The notes under the pieces: model-generated
The model's database searches: none
The model's input: only the letters and a program-made list of their open reading frames with translations
What the model was told of the DNA's origin: nothing
Translations under genes and position numbers: made by a program
Assembly (NCBI GenBank): GCA_002437815.1
Contig: DJRP01000026.1
Span: 100,214 to 156,866 of the forward strand
Reading direction: 5' to 3'
Origin: Collinsella sp. UBA6357
GTDB lineage: Bacteria > Actinomycetota > Coriobacteriia > Coriobacteriales > Coriobacteriaceae
DNA length: 56,653 nt
In this document: positions 16,193-24,987 of the stretch, piece by piece
Numbering within the stretch: position 1 is the stretch's first letter
How the letters are laid out: each line of letters opens with the position of its first letter

Positions 16193-17469
16193 CGTATATG
16201 AGCGGGCTTTCCGCCCCAATAGAAGCGGGCGAAAGCCCGCTTTCTCTTTTTCTGGCGTCCACTCAACTCCATCGTGGCAAGAGCGATATCCTCAGCGGCA
16301 TGAGGTCGTCTGAGCGTAGCCCCATTGATCAGAAGCGCCTTGAGCGATTCGGGATGATCATGTAGATGACGCAGGGTAACCACAAGCTCACGGGCGGTTG
16401 TTACATGCATACTGGCTCCCATACCGGTAAGCATAAGCGTGTTCGCCTTTTCCTGCCCATATGATTTGCCCAGCAAAATCATGGGAAGATGGGCACACAG
16501 ACACTCGGTAACGGTTAGCCCACCGGATTTAAGGATAGCCAAGTCACAAGCATGCATGAGAGAAGCCATGTCGCTGACGTAGTCGAACACCGACACGTTC
16601 TCCAGCTTCATAGCATCAAACAGCGTGCGCAGTTTATGGGCATATTCCTGATCCTTGCCCGGCAAAAAAACGAAATGCATGTCTTCGAAACCGCGCAAGA
16701 AGGGGAGCGTCTTATCCATCTCGGCACGAAAACGTACATAAGGTTGCGGGAGACTGGCACCTGCCATGATGAGCACGACCGTTTTATCTGCGGGAAGTCC
16801 AAACGCCGCGAGCTCTTGATCTCGATCATAGGGCGCATCAAACCCGGCTCGGATGGGAATGCCCGTAATACGAATGTTTGACTCGGGCACTTTTCGAGGG
16901 CGCAGCGTCTCGGCCATAAACTCATTCGCGACACAGAACAGATCGGCATCTTTATGAGGCCACCAACCTTCGACTTCATAATCGGTCGGCACGCAGATAA
17001 CCGGATAATCGATACCCGTAATCACGCGAGCTCCAACGGCAACATTTGCCGCCGTGATATGCGTCGCCACAACCGCAATGGGATGATTCTTTCGAACATA
17101 TTCATTAAAGGCGGGAAACATGATACGAGACCACGCCGTACCGCCACCCCAAAGCAAACGGCCGGTAAGCGTATAGCGCCACGTTAAATCATAGATGGGG
17201 CGCGTCGCGCCCGTAAACGAAGCAGCCGTTTTATTACCATCAAACTTAATGCGGCCAAAATCCAGGATATCAAGCACTTCGACCCGAACATTATCTGGAA
17301 TTCCCTTGGTACCCCTTATAAGATCGAATGCCTGAGCCACCGCATGTGCCGCGGCCTTATGTCCTGAGCCGACCGAAGCATGTATGATCGTAACGAGGGG
17401 AGCATCGACGGCATCAGATAAATTGTCAGCGAGAAGGGGAACACCCTCTGCTTGCTGCATATCCGTCAT
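16189..17469 (-). CDS. UgtP/MGDG-synthase-type diacylglycerol glycosyltransferase
   Basis: The 426-residue protein is a GT-B glycosyltransferase of the MGDG synthase family. These move sugar from UDP-hexose to diacylglycerol or related lipids at the inner membrane face. Seen are the N-terminal Ile-His-Ala-Ser-Val-Gly-Ser-Gly-His-Lys-Ala-Ala-Ala motif, the domain with Val-Cys-Val-Pro-Thr-Asp-Tyr, and the C-terminal nucleotide site Leu-Lys-Ser-Gly-Gly-Leu-Thr-Val-Thr-Glu. AGGAGA lies about 6 bases before the ATG at 17469, preferred over 17487. It is transcribed divergently from trxB. The exact sugar and lipid cannot be told from sequence. Confidence 0.82.
   Translation of the reverse strand: MTDMQQAEGVPLLADNLSDAVDAPLVTIIHASVGSGHKAAAHAVAQAFDLIRGTKGIPDNVRVEVLDILDFGRIKFDGNKTAASFTGATRPIYDLTWRYTLTGRLLWGGGTAWSRIMFPAFNEYVRKNHPIAVVATHITAANVAVGARVITGIDYPVICVPTDYEVEGWWPHKDADLFCVANEFMAETLRPRKVPESNIRITGIPIRAGFDAPYDRDQELAAFGLPADKTVVLIMAGASLPQPYVRFRAEMDKTLPFLRGFEDMHFVFLPGKDQEYAHKLRTLFDAMKLENVSVFDYVSDMASLMHACDLAILKSGGLTVTECLCAHLPMILLGKSYGQEKANTLMLTGMGASMHVTTARELVVTLRHLHDHPESLKALLINGATLRRPHAAEDIALATMELSGRQKKRKRAFARFYWGGKPAHIR
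16222..16253 (+). terminator. Intrinsic terminator of the LysM-nrdR-dut unit
   Basis: AAGCGGGC (16223-16230) and GCCCGCTT (16235-16242) close a GAAA tetraloop, followed by TTCTCTTTTTCT. A further copy of the left arm at 16201-16211 could form a larger alternative stem. The terminator lies within the 3' coding end of the convergent glycosyltransferase gene. Confidence 0.85.
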
Positions 17470-17581
17470 ACGATTTCTCCTCTTCATCGTTTACATTGTT
17501 CGCTATTGTAGAGCAAATCGTTTGCGTGCACCCCTTAATGGGTAAGAGCGCAAACAACCATAACGCATGAAAGGACAATCT

Positions 17582-18529
17582 ATGTCTGATACCGAGCAGG
17601 CTTCAACCTTTGACCTGGCAATCATCGGCGGTGGACCCGCCGGCTACGCCGCGGCGATCTATGCCGCACGCGCCAACCTCTCGACCGTCGTTCTCGAACA
17701 GGGCATGCCGGGAGGTCAGATCGCCACTACATCCGAGCTTGAAAACTACCCTGGCATACCGCTCATTTCGGGCGCAGAGTTTGGCGAACGCCTGCAAGAG
17801 CACGCCGAGGGGTTGGGAGCCCACGTAATGTGGACCATGGTAAATCGGATCGATATAAACCACGATGGTTCCTTTACACTCGATACTGATGATGGAGAGC
17901 TCAGCGCCCGAACTGTTATCGCCGCTATGGGAGCCACGCCACGTCCGGCTGGTTTTATCGGAGAAGACACATTCCGAGGCCGCGGCGTTTCCTACTGTGC
18001 AACCTGTGACGGCATGTTCTTCCGCAATAAAAAGGTCTTTGTCGTCGGTGGAGGAAACTCCGCCTGTGAGGAGGCACTGTATCTCTCACATATAGCCTCC
18101 GAAGTCACGATGATCGTTCGAAAAGACCATTTCCGTGCTCCTGAGGGTATCGCCAACAAGGTTCTCAATCAGGAAAATATAACAGTTAGGTACCAAACTA
18201 GTATTGTTGAAGTATCTGGCGAGGGCATGCCGACATCGATCACCTTCCGCAACAATCGAACCAATGAGCTGTCCTGCGAAACGTTCGAGCCGGGGTCATT
18301 TGGCATTTTCGTTTTCGCGGGCACGCAACCACATACAGAACTCGTTGATTCTATGGTTGAGCTCTCGGACAATGACCACGGCATCGTTACCGATCAAAAC
18401 ATGGCAACCAAAACACCTGGCCTTTTTGCCGCCGGCGATATCCGTTCCAAGCATCTACGTCAGGTTGTCACAGCGGTTTCCGATGGCGCTATCGCAGCAA
18501 CATCAGCCTATTCATATCTCAATCGTTAA
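17582..18529 (+). CDS. trxB: Thioredoxin reductase
   Basis: This FAD enzyme reduces thioredoxin with NADPH. The 315-residue protein has the FAD motif Gly-Gly-Gly-Pro-Ala-Gly at 16-21, the redox pair Cys139-Ala-Thr-Cys142, the pyridine nucleotide site Val-Val-Gly-Gly-Gly-Asn-Ser-Ala, and the C-terminal Phe-Ala-Ala-Gly-Asp-Ile-Arg. The ATG at 17582 follows AAAGGA. An upstream in-frame ATG at 17567 would overlap that site. Single gene, closed by the hairpin at 18570-18613. Confidence 0.94.
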   Translation: MSDTEQASTFDLAIIGGGPAGYAAAIYAARANLSTVVLEQGMPGGQIATTSELENYPGIPLISGAEFGERLQEHAEGLGAHVMWTMVNRIDINHDGSFTLDTDDGELSARTVIAAMGATPRPAGFIGEDTFRGRGVSYCATCDGMFFRNKKVFVVGGGNSACEEALYLSHIASEVTMIVRKDHFRAPEGIANKVLNQENITVRYQTSIVEVSGEGMPTSITFRNNRTNELSCETFEPGSFGIFVFAGTQPHTELVDSMVELSDNDHGIVTDQNMATKTPGLFAAGDIRSKHLRQVVTAVSDGAIAATSAYSYLNR

Positions 18530-18569
18530 ATACGATAATATATCTTATGTAAAGTTGTTCACTTAACAT

Positions 18570-18613
18570 AAAGCGGGCGCTCGTTAGTTGATATCTAAAC
18601 GAGCGCCCGCTTT
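18570..18613. terminator. Bidirectional terminator between trxB and degV
   Basis: A 16-bp perfect stem (18570-18585 with 18598-18613) ends in AAA/TTT on either side and has a 12-base loop. It can serve both convergent genes. Confidence 0.9.
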
Positions 18614-18622
18614 GGCATAGAT

Positions 18623-19489
18623 CTACTGTCCCGAAGCCGGACCCCATCCATAGCCGATAATCAAACCGTTCATCTCAGCATAATAAGAATCAAGGGCTCC
18701 GCACGGCATAATCATCACATTCGAGCCCGGCCACCGCTCACAGATCTTTACGGCGAGCGCCTGTGCGCCCGTCTGGTTCTCAACATGATCGATGACAACC
18801 TCGCCACCCGTAAACCCATCAGATTCCATCGTGGTGACGATCTTGGCATACATCTTCTTTTCGCCACGAGTAGGTCCAACTATCTTGATCGTTCCCTCAG
18901 GGCTCGCCGTTCCCAAAATTCGGATGTTGAGCTTGTTGGCAATCAAACCTACCGTCTTGGGCATACGACCCGCTTTAGACAGATTCTCATAGTTAGAAAG
19001 CATGAAGAGGATCTGACTCTGTGATTCGAGCGCATCACAATAGCTGCAGACCTCTTCAAATGAAGCATGCGGATTATTCGTTAGGTACCTATCAAATAAT
19101 AAGAACAGCAAATCCATCTTGCCACCAGCAGCACGCGAATTGATAAGATGGATCTTGCGCTGAGGATCTTGTCCAAGAACCATATCGCGAGCGGTGCATG
19201 CGGCCCCAAAACTACCAGAAAGACCATCGGATATCGGCATGCAAATAGTATTATCGGCCAGTTTGAAAAGCTCGACCCACTCCCCCACACTAGGACAGGA
19301 GCTCGATGAAGCCGTATTTTCCTGGGCAACCGCAACGTTCAATTCATGGGTATCGAGCGTCTCATCGTCCACGAACTCGCGATCACCTACACGAATTTTG
19401 AGCGGAGCGAAACGATAGACCGTATCAGGTGCCGTCGGCGTGTAATCGCGAAGATTACAACTCGAGTCAGAAACGAGTGCCCAGCTCAT
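18623..19489 (-). CDS. DegV family fatty-acid-binding protein
   Basis: The 288-residue protein has the two-domain DegV/FakB fold signatures: Leu-Val-Ser-Asp-Ser-Ser at the start, Cys-Pro-Ser-Val-Gly-Glu-Trp, Ser-Asp-Gly-Leu-Ser-Gly-Ser-Phe, and Lys-Ala-Gly-Arg-Met-Pro-Lys. Such proteins hold a fatty acid for phosphorylation by FakA, although no fakA is in this window. It is divergent from a DUF1836 gene. A TATAAT box read leftward lies at 19520-19525. Confidence 0.9.
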   Translation of the reverse strand: MSWALVSDSSCNLRDYTPTAPDTVYRFAPLKIRVGDREFVDDETLDTHELNVAVAQENTASSSSCPSVGEWVELFKLADNTICMPISDGLSGSFGAACTARDMVLGQDPQRKIHLINSRAAGGKMDLLFLLFDRYLTNNPHASFEEVCSYCDALESQSQILFMLSNYENLSKAGRMPKTVGLIANKLNIRILGTASPEGTIKIVGPTRGEKKMYAKIVTTMESDGFTGGEVVIDHVENQTGAQALAVKICERWPGSNVMIMPCGALDSYYAEMNGLIIGYGWGPASGQ

Positions 19490-19612
19490 ACTTGATCCTT
19501 TCTATTCATAACGGACTCCATTATAGCCGTTACAAACAATAATGCATCCTGTAACTAGTATTCGGTTCTAGATGACGTAGAATACAGAGCAACGTGAGAA
19601 ACGGAGGCACCT

Positions 19613-20227
19613 ATGAGCAGTGCAAAACGTGTGATACCCATGGCCGATGGTTCGAGTCGGATACTCCCCGATGATGTGAAACCCACGATATTACCGGACA
19701 GCTATATTCAATCCGATGTCTCCAAAAACCTAAGAAGCTTTTCGCTACCGCTCTATCGCGATTTACCCAACGTGCCGCTCTATCGTGATCAGGTGATCGC
19801 ATATATCAACGAAAAATTAGCTCCCCTGGTTTTATGTATCGATCAACCCGTAATCACACCCTCGATGGTGAACAATTATGTCAAGATAGGGCTCATTCCT
19901 GCCCCGCAAAAGAAGCAATACGGGCGTGAGGCACTGGCGCGCTTAATTGCGATCTGCATCTTTAAGCAGGTGCTCCCGATTTCGGCTGTTCAATCACTTT
20001 TCCGCATACAGCGCTATAGCTATGATGCCGAAGTTGCCTATAACTATGTGGCAGCCCAGCTTCAGCTCAGCCTCCAGTCCGCTTTTAGCCTCGAGCAGTC
20101 CCCCGTCGAGGACACGGCACATGTCGTGACACGCGAATCACTGCTGGTACGAAGCGCTGTTTCGTCTTTTGTGAGCAAGGCATACCTTATGGGCTATCTC
20201 AATTTCAATGGATACACGACATCGTAG
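19613..20227 (+). CDS. DUF1836 domain protein, putative MerR-like regulator
   Basis: The 204-residue protein contains the DUF1836 core: Pro-Leu-Tyr-Arg-Asp-Leu-Pro, Val-Pro-Leu-Tyr-Arg-Asp-Gln-Val, Ser-Met-Val-Asn-Asn-Tyr-Val-Lys-Ile-Gly-Leu-Ile, and a Lys-Lys-Gln-Tyr-Gly-Arg-Glu helix start. The middle resembles a winged helix-turn-helix related to MerR. It is divergent from degV and may control it. GGAGG precedes the ATG by 5 bases, and a hairpin follows at 20253-20295. Confidence 0.78.
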   Translation: MSSAKRVIPMADGSSRILPDDVKPTILPDSYIQSDVSKNLRSFSLPLYRDLPNVPLYRDQVIAYINEKLAPLVLCIDQPVITPSMVNNYVKIGLIPAPQKKQYGREALARLIAICIFKQVLPISAVQSLFRIQRYSYDAEVAYNYVAAQLQLSLQSAFSLEQSPVEDTAHVVTRESLLVRSAVSSFVSKAYLMGYLNFNGYTTS

Positions 20228-20252
20228 ACATAGCGCCGAATACGCGAACGTA

Positions 20253-20295
20253 AAGGGGCTTCCTCGAAGTACAAAACTCATCTAGGAAGCCCCTT
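20253..20295. terminator. Hairpin between DUF1836 gene and PepV-like gene
   Basis: AAGGGGCTTCCT (20253-20264) pairs with AGGAAGCCCCTT (20284-20295). It lies between convergent genes and probably stops both transcripts, although the T run is short. Confidence 0.75.
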
Positions 20296-20326
20296 GGTTA
20301 AGCCATTCGCAGTATCTCGCTATCAA

Positions 20327-21733
20327 TTAATACACGATATCGAGAATCTCATCGATAGCAACGATATAAATCTTAAGAGCGAGCTTAAGAAGGTCCTCCG
20401 AAACGCCTTCATCATCTCCATGCATGGGTCCAACCCAGTCTGGATCTGTATACCAGGGCATCTCGGGACCGAAAGCAGCAGCGTTCTTAAACTCACGCGC
20501 ATAGGTGCCCCCGCCGATCGTAAAGGGCTTACGATCCTCACCGGTAACATCGTTATACACTTTGATCAGTCGCTGGATCTCTTCGCCGTTTGGGTCGATA
20601 TAAAACGGTGGCGTGTCGTTATCGGTGGCATAAGAAGCGCCAAACTTATGGGCTACGGCGCTCAAAGATTGCTCGAACTGCTCTCGAGAGAATGTCGTGG
20701 GATAACGAGAATCGACCGATTGGTGCAAGGTTCCGTCCTCGTCGCGCCAAACCTTACCACCGATAATCGTCAAATCACCAAACAGGTCATCGGTAGCGGC
20801 AACTCCTACGCCAGCACCGCTGTAATCGTCCATAAGGACCTTCTGCAGCTCGAGGAAGCGACGCTCATCATCGCTTACCAAATCGTAATCAAGCATATAG
20901 TCGACAAGCATGCCGATCGCATTGACCGTTTCCGCCGGCATTGAGGCATGTCCACCCTTGCCTTTTGCCGAAATCACGAGCTTATCGTCCTCGAGCGTCA
21001 GAGAGATGCCCTCTCGCGTCGGCGGAAGCGTACCGGGATTTACGACCGTCACGCATGCATCCGTTGGAATTGCATTGAACGCCTCACCGGCATCCCACTG
21101 CAGTATTTTAGGATGAGCGATAGAACCTGAGGTAAAGACGCCCTGATAGATGCCTTTTTCTCCGTAACATACGGGGAACTCGGCGTCCGGCGTGAATAAA
21201 AACGTCGGTTCACTGAAATGTTCAAGATAATACGAAACATCACGCAGCTCGGTTTCCTCGTTAGCACCCAAAATCATACGTAGCGTATACGGCAGTTCCC
21301 TACCCTGCTCATACCAATAACGCATCGCATAGGCGCCGATAACAAAAGGTCCCTTATCATCCAGGGTACCTCGACCGATCAAATACCCTTCTCTCCGCGT
21401 CATACAATGCGGATCCTGCGTCCACCCCGGTCCACAGGGCACGGTATCAAGATGCGCTATGAGACAGATCTGCTTGGAAGGATCCCTGCCCACATAGTCT
21501 GCCGTGCCTACAAAGCCCTCATGGCAAGAGGAATCCATGCCCAGACGACGGCAAAGATCAAGCCCTGCGTCCAACGCCCGCCGGGGACCAGGTCCAAAGG
21601 GCATGCCCTCCCCCGCATGATCGCAATCCTCCTGGCTCGGAATATCCACGAGGGTTTTAATCTCAGCGACAATCTTTTCCCAGTTTGCATCGATCCATTC
21701 ATCGATATGTTCCATGCGGCGCATGCGATTCAT
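20327..21733 (-). CDS. M20 family metallopeptidase, PepV/Sapep-like dipeptidase
   Basis: The 468-residue protein has the M20 zinc peptidase pattern: His94-Leu-Asp96 in Ile-Ala-His-Leu-Asp-Thr-Val-Pro, Gly-Arg-Gly-Thr-Leu-Asp-Asp-Lys-Gly-Pro, Ala-Asn-Glu-Glu-Thr, and a late His-Gly-Asp-Asp-Glu. The length and the large lid domain fit the PepV group of broad dipeptidases or the Sapep group. The ATG at 21733 with AGAAGG upstream is preferred over a TTG at 21751. It stands alone between two terminators. Confidence 0.85.
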   Translation of the reverse strand: MNRMRRMEHIDEWIDANWEKIVAEIKTLVDIPSQEDCDHAGEGMPFGPGPRRALDAGLDLCRRLGMDSSCHEGFVGTADYVGRDPSKQICLIAHLDTVPCGPGWTQDPHCMTRREGYLIGRGTLDDKGPFVIGAYAMRYWYEQGRELPYTLRMILGANEETELRDVSYYLEHFSEPTFLFTPDAEFPVCYGEKGIYQGVFTSGSIAHPKILQWDAGEAFNAIPTDACVTVVNPGTLPPTREGISLTLEDDKLVISAKGKGGHASMPAETVNAIGMLVDYMLDYDLVSDDERRFLELQKVLMDDYSGAGVGVAATDDLFGDLTIIGGKVWRDEDGTLHQSVDSRYPTTFSREQFEQSLSAVAHKFGASYATDNDTPPFYIDPNGEEIQRLIKVYNDVTGEDRKPFTIGGGTYAREFKNAAAFGPEMPWYTDPDWVGPMHGDDEGVSEDLLKLALKIYIVAIDEILDIVY

Positions 21734-21831
21734 AGGGCCACCCCTTCTCAAAAGCTTGCTGACAAGTCCAGCTTATACATATCTGCAGTGATTTGATACA
21801 TCTATTCGATATCCGAGATAAGAATATCGGT

Positions 21832-21862
21832 AAAAAAGAGGGCTCGGATAACCGAGCCCTCT
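21832..21862 (-). terminator. Terminator of the NlpC/P60 gene
   Basis: Read leftward, AGAGGGCTCGG and CCGAGCCCTCT form an 11-bp perfect stem with a 4-base loop, followed by a run of six T residues. It ends the pgsA2-FHA-merR-apt-NlpC unit. Confidence 0.92.
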
Positions 21863-21885
21863 ACAGAAAAACTGTCAGCACCGAA

Positions 21886-23022
21886 CTAGTAACGGACAAA
21901 AATGTAATTGTTGTTCATACCAGCTGCAACGGAACTGATGATAACACCCGTGGTGTAATCGGAGGCGTGGATCATCTGACCGTTACCGATATAGATGCCA
22001 GTATGGTAAGAATTGACAACGATATCGCCGGGCTGGGGATCAGAGACACGCGTCCAACCCATAAACGTACCCGTTGTACCCAGGCGGCAATAACGACCAG
22101 TCAGACAATAGCTCACGAAGCCGGAGCAATCGAAAGAATCGGGTCCGATACCGCCCCAAGAATACGCGCAACCAAGCTTGCTGTAGGCACGAGAGACGAC
22201 CGAACCGCCATCAACAGAAGAGCTCGGATTAGAAGGCGTCGACGGAGTCGTAGGCGTTGCGGGCTGCGGATTAGAAGGGGTCGACGGAGTCGTAGGCTGC
22301 GGATTAGAAGGCGTTGTCGAAGTGTCCGAAGAAGCACCGCCCGCATTGCTCGTATCGGTATTCTCGGTGGTGCCAGCCGTCTTCGTACTTACGGTCGCCT
22401 GCTCCGCGGTGCTGGCGTTGATACCCGCCTGAAGCGCAGCATTCTGCTCCGCCTCCGCGGCAAGCTCGGCCTGAAGCTGCGAATCGAGTGAATTTACAAC
22501 ATTTTGCGCCTCGGCCTGCTGGTCATTGAGCTCATCGACCTTCTTTTGGGTGGCCTCAACGTTCTTCTTCTGCTCTTCTTGCTTACTAGTAAGCTGTGCC
22601 TGAAGATCTTTGACCTCTTTGATGGTCTGGGCTTGTTTATCAGACACCTTGTTGTAATAGAACAACCGATTGAGCATATCACCCAGGTTGTCAACACCCG
22701 TAAAGGCTTGAAGCAGGCTCATACCGCCGGACTTGTAATTACCAGACACATACGAAGAAAGCTTGGCCTGCCCTTCGGCAACCTCCTGCTGTTTCTGGGA
22801 AATCTCGCCAGCAGTCTGATCGAGTTCCTGCGTTTGTGTGTTGAGGTCCTCATAGATCTTCTGCGTCTGGGTGCCAATCTGCTCAAGCTTCTCGCGAGCG
22901 GCGGCAAGATCAGACTCGGTATCAGCATAAGCCGGAACCGTGAGGCCCAGACCCAAAACACAAGCGAGGGTTGCCGTAGCAGCGCAGCGTGCCATATTTC
23001 TGTGCGTAGTTGCTGTGCGCAT
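21886..23022 (-). CDS. Secreted NlpC/P60 peptidoglycan endopeptidase with coiled-coil domain
   Basis: The 378-residue protein has a signal peptide (residues 1-33, ending Val-Pro-Ala-Tyr-Ala) and a long coiled-coil region of about 200 residues rich in Gln/Glu/Lys. A Pro/Thr/Ser linker with repeated Asn-Pro-Gln-Pro and Thr-Pro-Ser-Thr-Pro units follows, then a C-terminal NlpC/P60 domain. The catalytic Cys lies in Asp-Ser-Phe-Asp-Cys-Ser-Gly-Phe, and the His in Ser-Tyr-His-Thr-Gly-Ile-Tyr. The layout matches PcsB/RipA-like cell-separation hydrolases whose coiled coil responds to FtsEX, but no ftsEX is seen here. AGAAAGGA precedes the start. Confidence 0.92.
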   Translation of the reverse strand: MRTATTHRNMARCAATATLACVLGLGLTVPAYADTESDLAAAREKLEQIGTQTQKIYEDLNTQTQELDQTAGEISQKQQEVAEGQAKLSSYVSGNYKSGGMSLLQAFTGVDNLGDMLNRLFYYNKVSDKQAQTIKEVKDLQAQLTSKQEEQKKNVEATQKKVDELNDQQAEAQNVVNSLDSQLQAELAAEAEQNAALQAGINASTAEQATVSTKTAGTTENTDTSNAGGASSDTSTTPSNPQPTTPSTPSNPQPATPTTPSTPSNPSSSVDGGSVVSRAYSKLGCAYSWGGIGPDSFDCSGFVSYCLTGRYCRLGTTGTFMGWTRVSDPQPGDIVVNSYHTGIYIGNGQMIHASDYTTGVIISSVAAGMNNNYIFVRY

Positions 23023-23048
23023 AAAGCTTCCTTTCTGAAAACAGAGAG

Positions 23049-23576
23049 TTACTTAACCTCTACAAGACTGAAAAGCTCAACGTCCCGGTGGGCCGTAAGC
23101 CTCTCTCGTGGATGCAAAAACGTCAGCTCGAGAATACAGCCGTAACCGACAAGATTTGCACCCAAATCTTTCACTAGTTTAGCGGTTGCCTCGACCGTAC
23201 CGCCGGTCGCGATAAGGTCATCGAGAATCAACACGGTATCTTTAGAGCAAATAGCGTCCTCGTGGATTTCAAGCGAGTCGGTGCCATACTCAAGCTCATA
23301 CGTAGCACTCAAGGTCTTTCGTGGCAACTTGCCAGGTTTACGTGCGGGAACAAATCCCGCGCCAAGCGCTACGGCAACCGGGGCACCCACCATAAAACCG
23401 CGGGCCTCGGGCCCGATAACCTTCGTGATACCACGTCCGGCAAAGTGCTCGGCAAGAGCGTCGACCATAGCCTTGAGAGATTCGCCATCGCCAAAGAGAG
23501 GCGTTATATCCTTAAAAACGATACCGGGCTCAGGATAGTCCGGAATATCAACGATATGGGATTCGAAGTCGTACAT
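23049..23576 (-). CDS. apt: Adenine phosphoribosyltransferase
   Basis: Apt converts adenine and PRPP to AMP in purine salvage. The 175-residue protein has Phe-Lys-Asp-Ile-Thr-Pro-Leu, Gly-Pro-Glu-Ala-Arg-Gly-Phe, Arg-Lys-Pro-Gly-Lys-Leu-Pro, and the PRPP loop Val-Leu-Ile-Leu-Asp-Asp-Leu-Ile-Ala-Thr-Gly-Gly-Thr. It is full length. It lies 26 bases before the NlpC/P60 gene and 48 bases after merR. Confidence 0.95.
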   Translation of the reverse strand: MYDFESHIVDIPDYPEPGIVFKDITPLFGDGESLKAMVDALAEHFAGRGITKVIGPEARGFMVGAPVAVALGAGFVPARKPGKLPRKTLSATYELEYGTDSLEIHEDAICSKDTVLILDDLIATGGTVEATAKLVKDLGANLVGYGCILELTFLHPRERLTAHRDVELFSLVEVK

Positions 23577-23624
23577 CTCTTAACCTTTCTGCGAACAGGC
23601 AGATCTATGTTTAACAAAGACGGA

Positions 23625-24485
23625 CTAGACGTTTGAGTTCGACGTTCCAGAAATTACCTTAAGTGGTTTCACGATCGACGCGTTTCCCGATACAGACTTC
23701 GACTCCGGCAGAGGCTTTTTGGACTCGCTACGTGCGATCTCTTCATCGAGGGCATCGATATCCGCATCTTCGACTACCGCATTGAGCGATTCGAAAACAC
23801 GATTTTTAAGCAAGGCGGTATGCACGCCATCCGTGAGATCATGCAGCTTCTTGAAAGCCCGCTCGAGTTTTTCCTCACGTTCATCATCTGACGTGTCCAT
23901 GCCCAGCATGCTGACCAGAACCTGTTCAAACATGGAGGATTCACGGTTGGCGGCACTCACGTACTGACGTAGGTTACGCGGCTCGATATGAAAGCGGGAA
24001 AGCTCCGCACAATAGCGGATGATCGGAAAATCGCGTCCATCGACGAGTTCGCGATTCTGCGGGCTCTTGATGATGCGAATCAAATCGTTTTCTGCCAACG
24101 CTCTGATGAATGAGATCTCGACACCGAACATATCGGGGAGCTCTTCGATGGGATGAAGTTTCTGCTTGGTCTCCTTGGGTTCCGTCTTAAGCGGAACATC
24201 CGAGAGAAGTCCCACCTCATAGGCAAGCGTCGATAAATCCGTCGCGTTCTCAAGACGCTGCTTGATCACATTGAGCGGCATATAGCGCGTCTTCTGAAGA
24301 TGAAGAATGACCTCAAGCCGATCGACGTCCTCCGTCGAGTACTGCCGATAGCCCTTGGGGGTGCGATGAGGGGTAATAAGCCCCTCATCTTCTAGAAAAC
24401 GAATTTTAGAGTTTGAAAGATCGGGGTATGCGCCTCGAAGGAGATTGACGACCTGACCGATACTCAAATAATTGCGCTCGGCCAA
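23625..24485 (-). CDS. MerR-family regulator, FtsR-like
   Basis: The 286-residue protein has an N-terminal MerR winged helix (Ser-Asn-Ser-Lys-Ile-Arg-Phe-Leu-Glu-Asp-Glu-Gly-Leu-Ile, then Gly-Tyr-Arg-Gln-Tyr-Ser). The Ile-Leu-His-Leu-Gln-Lys-Thr-Arg-Tyr-Met-Pro-Leu-Asn-Val-Ile segment resembles the actinobacterial FtsR/Rv1828 group. A second helical domain and a Ser/Lys tail follow. FtsR activates ftsZ in corynebacteria. The target here is unknown. It directly follows the FHA gene, as in Mycobacterium and Corynebacterium. The start is a TTG. Confidence 0.82.
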   Translation of the reverse strand: MAERNYLSIGQVVNLLRGAYPDLSNSKIRFLEDEGLITPHRTPKGYRQYSTEDVDRLEVILHLQKTRYMPLNVIKQRLENATDLSTLAYEVGLLSDVPLKTEPKETKQKLHPIEELPDMFGVEISFIRALAENDLIRIIKSPQNRELVDGRDFPIIRYCAELSRFHIEPRNLRQYVSAANRESSMFEQVLVSMLGMDTSDDEREEKLERAFKKLHDLTDGVHTALLKNRVFESLNAVVEDADIDALDEEIARSESKKPLPESKSVSGNASIVKPLKVISGTSNSNV

Positions 24486-24487
24486 CC

Positions 24488-24922
24488 TTATTCACCAGTT
24501 TCGATGCGCTCCGGCGTGCTCTCGTGATAGATAAGCGTAAAGGTACCGATCTGAACCGAAGAACCATCATGAAGCGGAGCGCTGTTGACGATAGCACCGT
24601 CAACCCACGTACCGTTGAGAGAGCCCAGATCCTCGATGCGGGCGCCAAGAGCATCGCGAACGATCTTGGCATGGCTGCGAGAGACCGTCATATCGTTAAG
24701 GAAGATACCGTTGGCAGGATCACGCCCGATCGTAGTCTCATGATCTTCGAGTTCAAAGGCAGCACCCGTCTGCGGCCCCTTAACGATCGAAAGGACCGGA
24801 GCGGTAATGTGGGCGCTCGCCATAAGATCGGGAACCGTCACGTCACTCGACGGAACACGAAAGACGCACGTAGCGTCTGAAGCCTGAGTGTTGGCAGGTG
24901 AATCGGTAACCTTGTTGTCCAT
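24488..24922 (-). CDS. FHA-domain protein, GarA/OdhI-like
   Basis: The 144-residue protein has an N-terminal tail of about 40 residues and an FHA domain with Thr-Ile-Gly-Arg-Asp-Pro-Ala, Thr-Val-Ser-Arg-Ser-His-Ala and Gly-Ser-Leu-Asn-Gly-Thr-Trp-Val. This is close to GarA, which binds phosphothreonine and controls 2-oxoglutarate use. The N-terminal Glu-Thr-Thr-Ser phosphorylation motif of GarA is not visible. Only Ser-Ser-Asp-Val-Thr-Val is nearby. The FHA-merR order is the conserved actinobacterial pair. Confidence 0.83.
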   Translation of the reverse strand: MDNKVTDSPANTQASDATCVFRVPSSDVTVPDLMASAHITAPVLSIVKGPQTGAAFELEDHETTIGRDPANGIFLNDMTVSRSHAKIVRDALGARIEDLGSLNGTWVDGAIVNSAPLHDGSSVQIGTFTLIYHESTPERIETGE

Positions 24923-24987
24923 GACAAACCCTCACTAACGCGGATGGATCCGCAAAAATCGACCGTCCAGTATTCTACCCCATTGCA

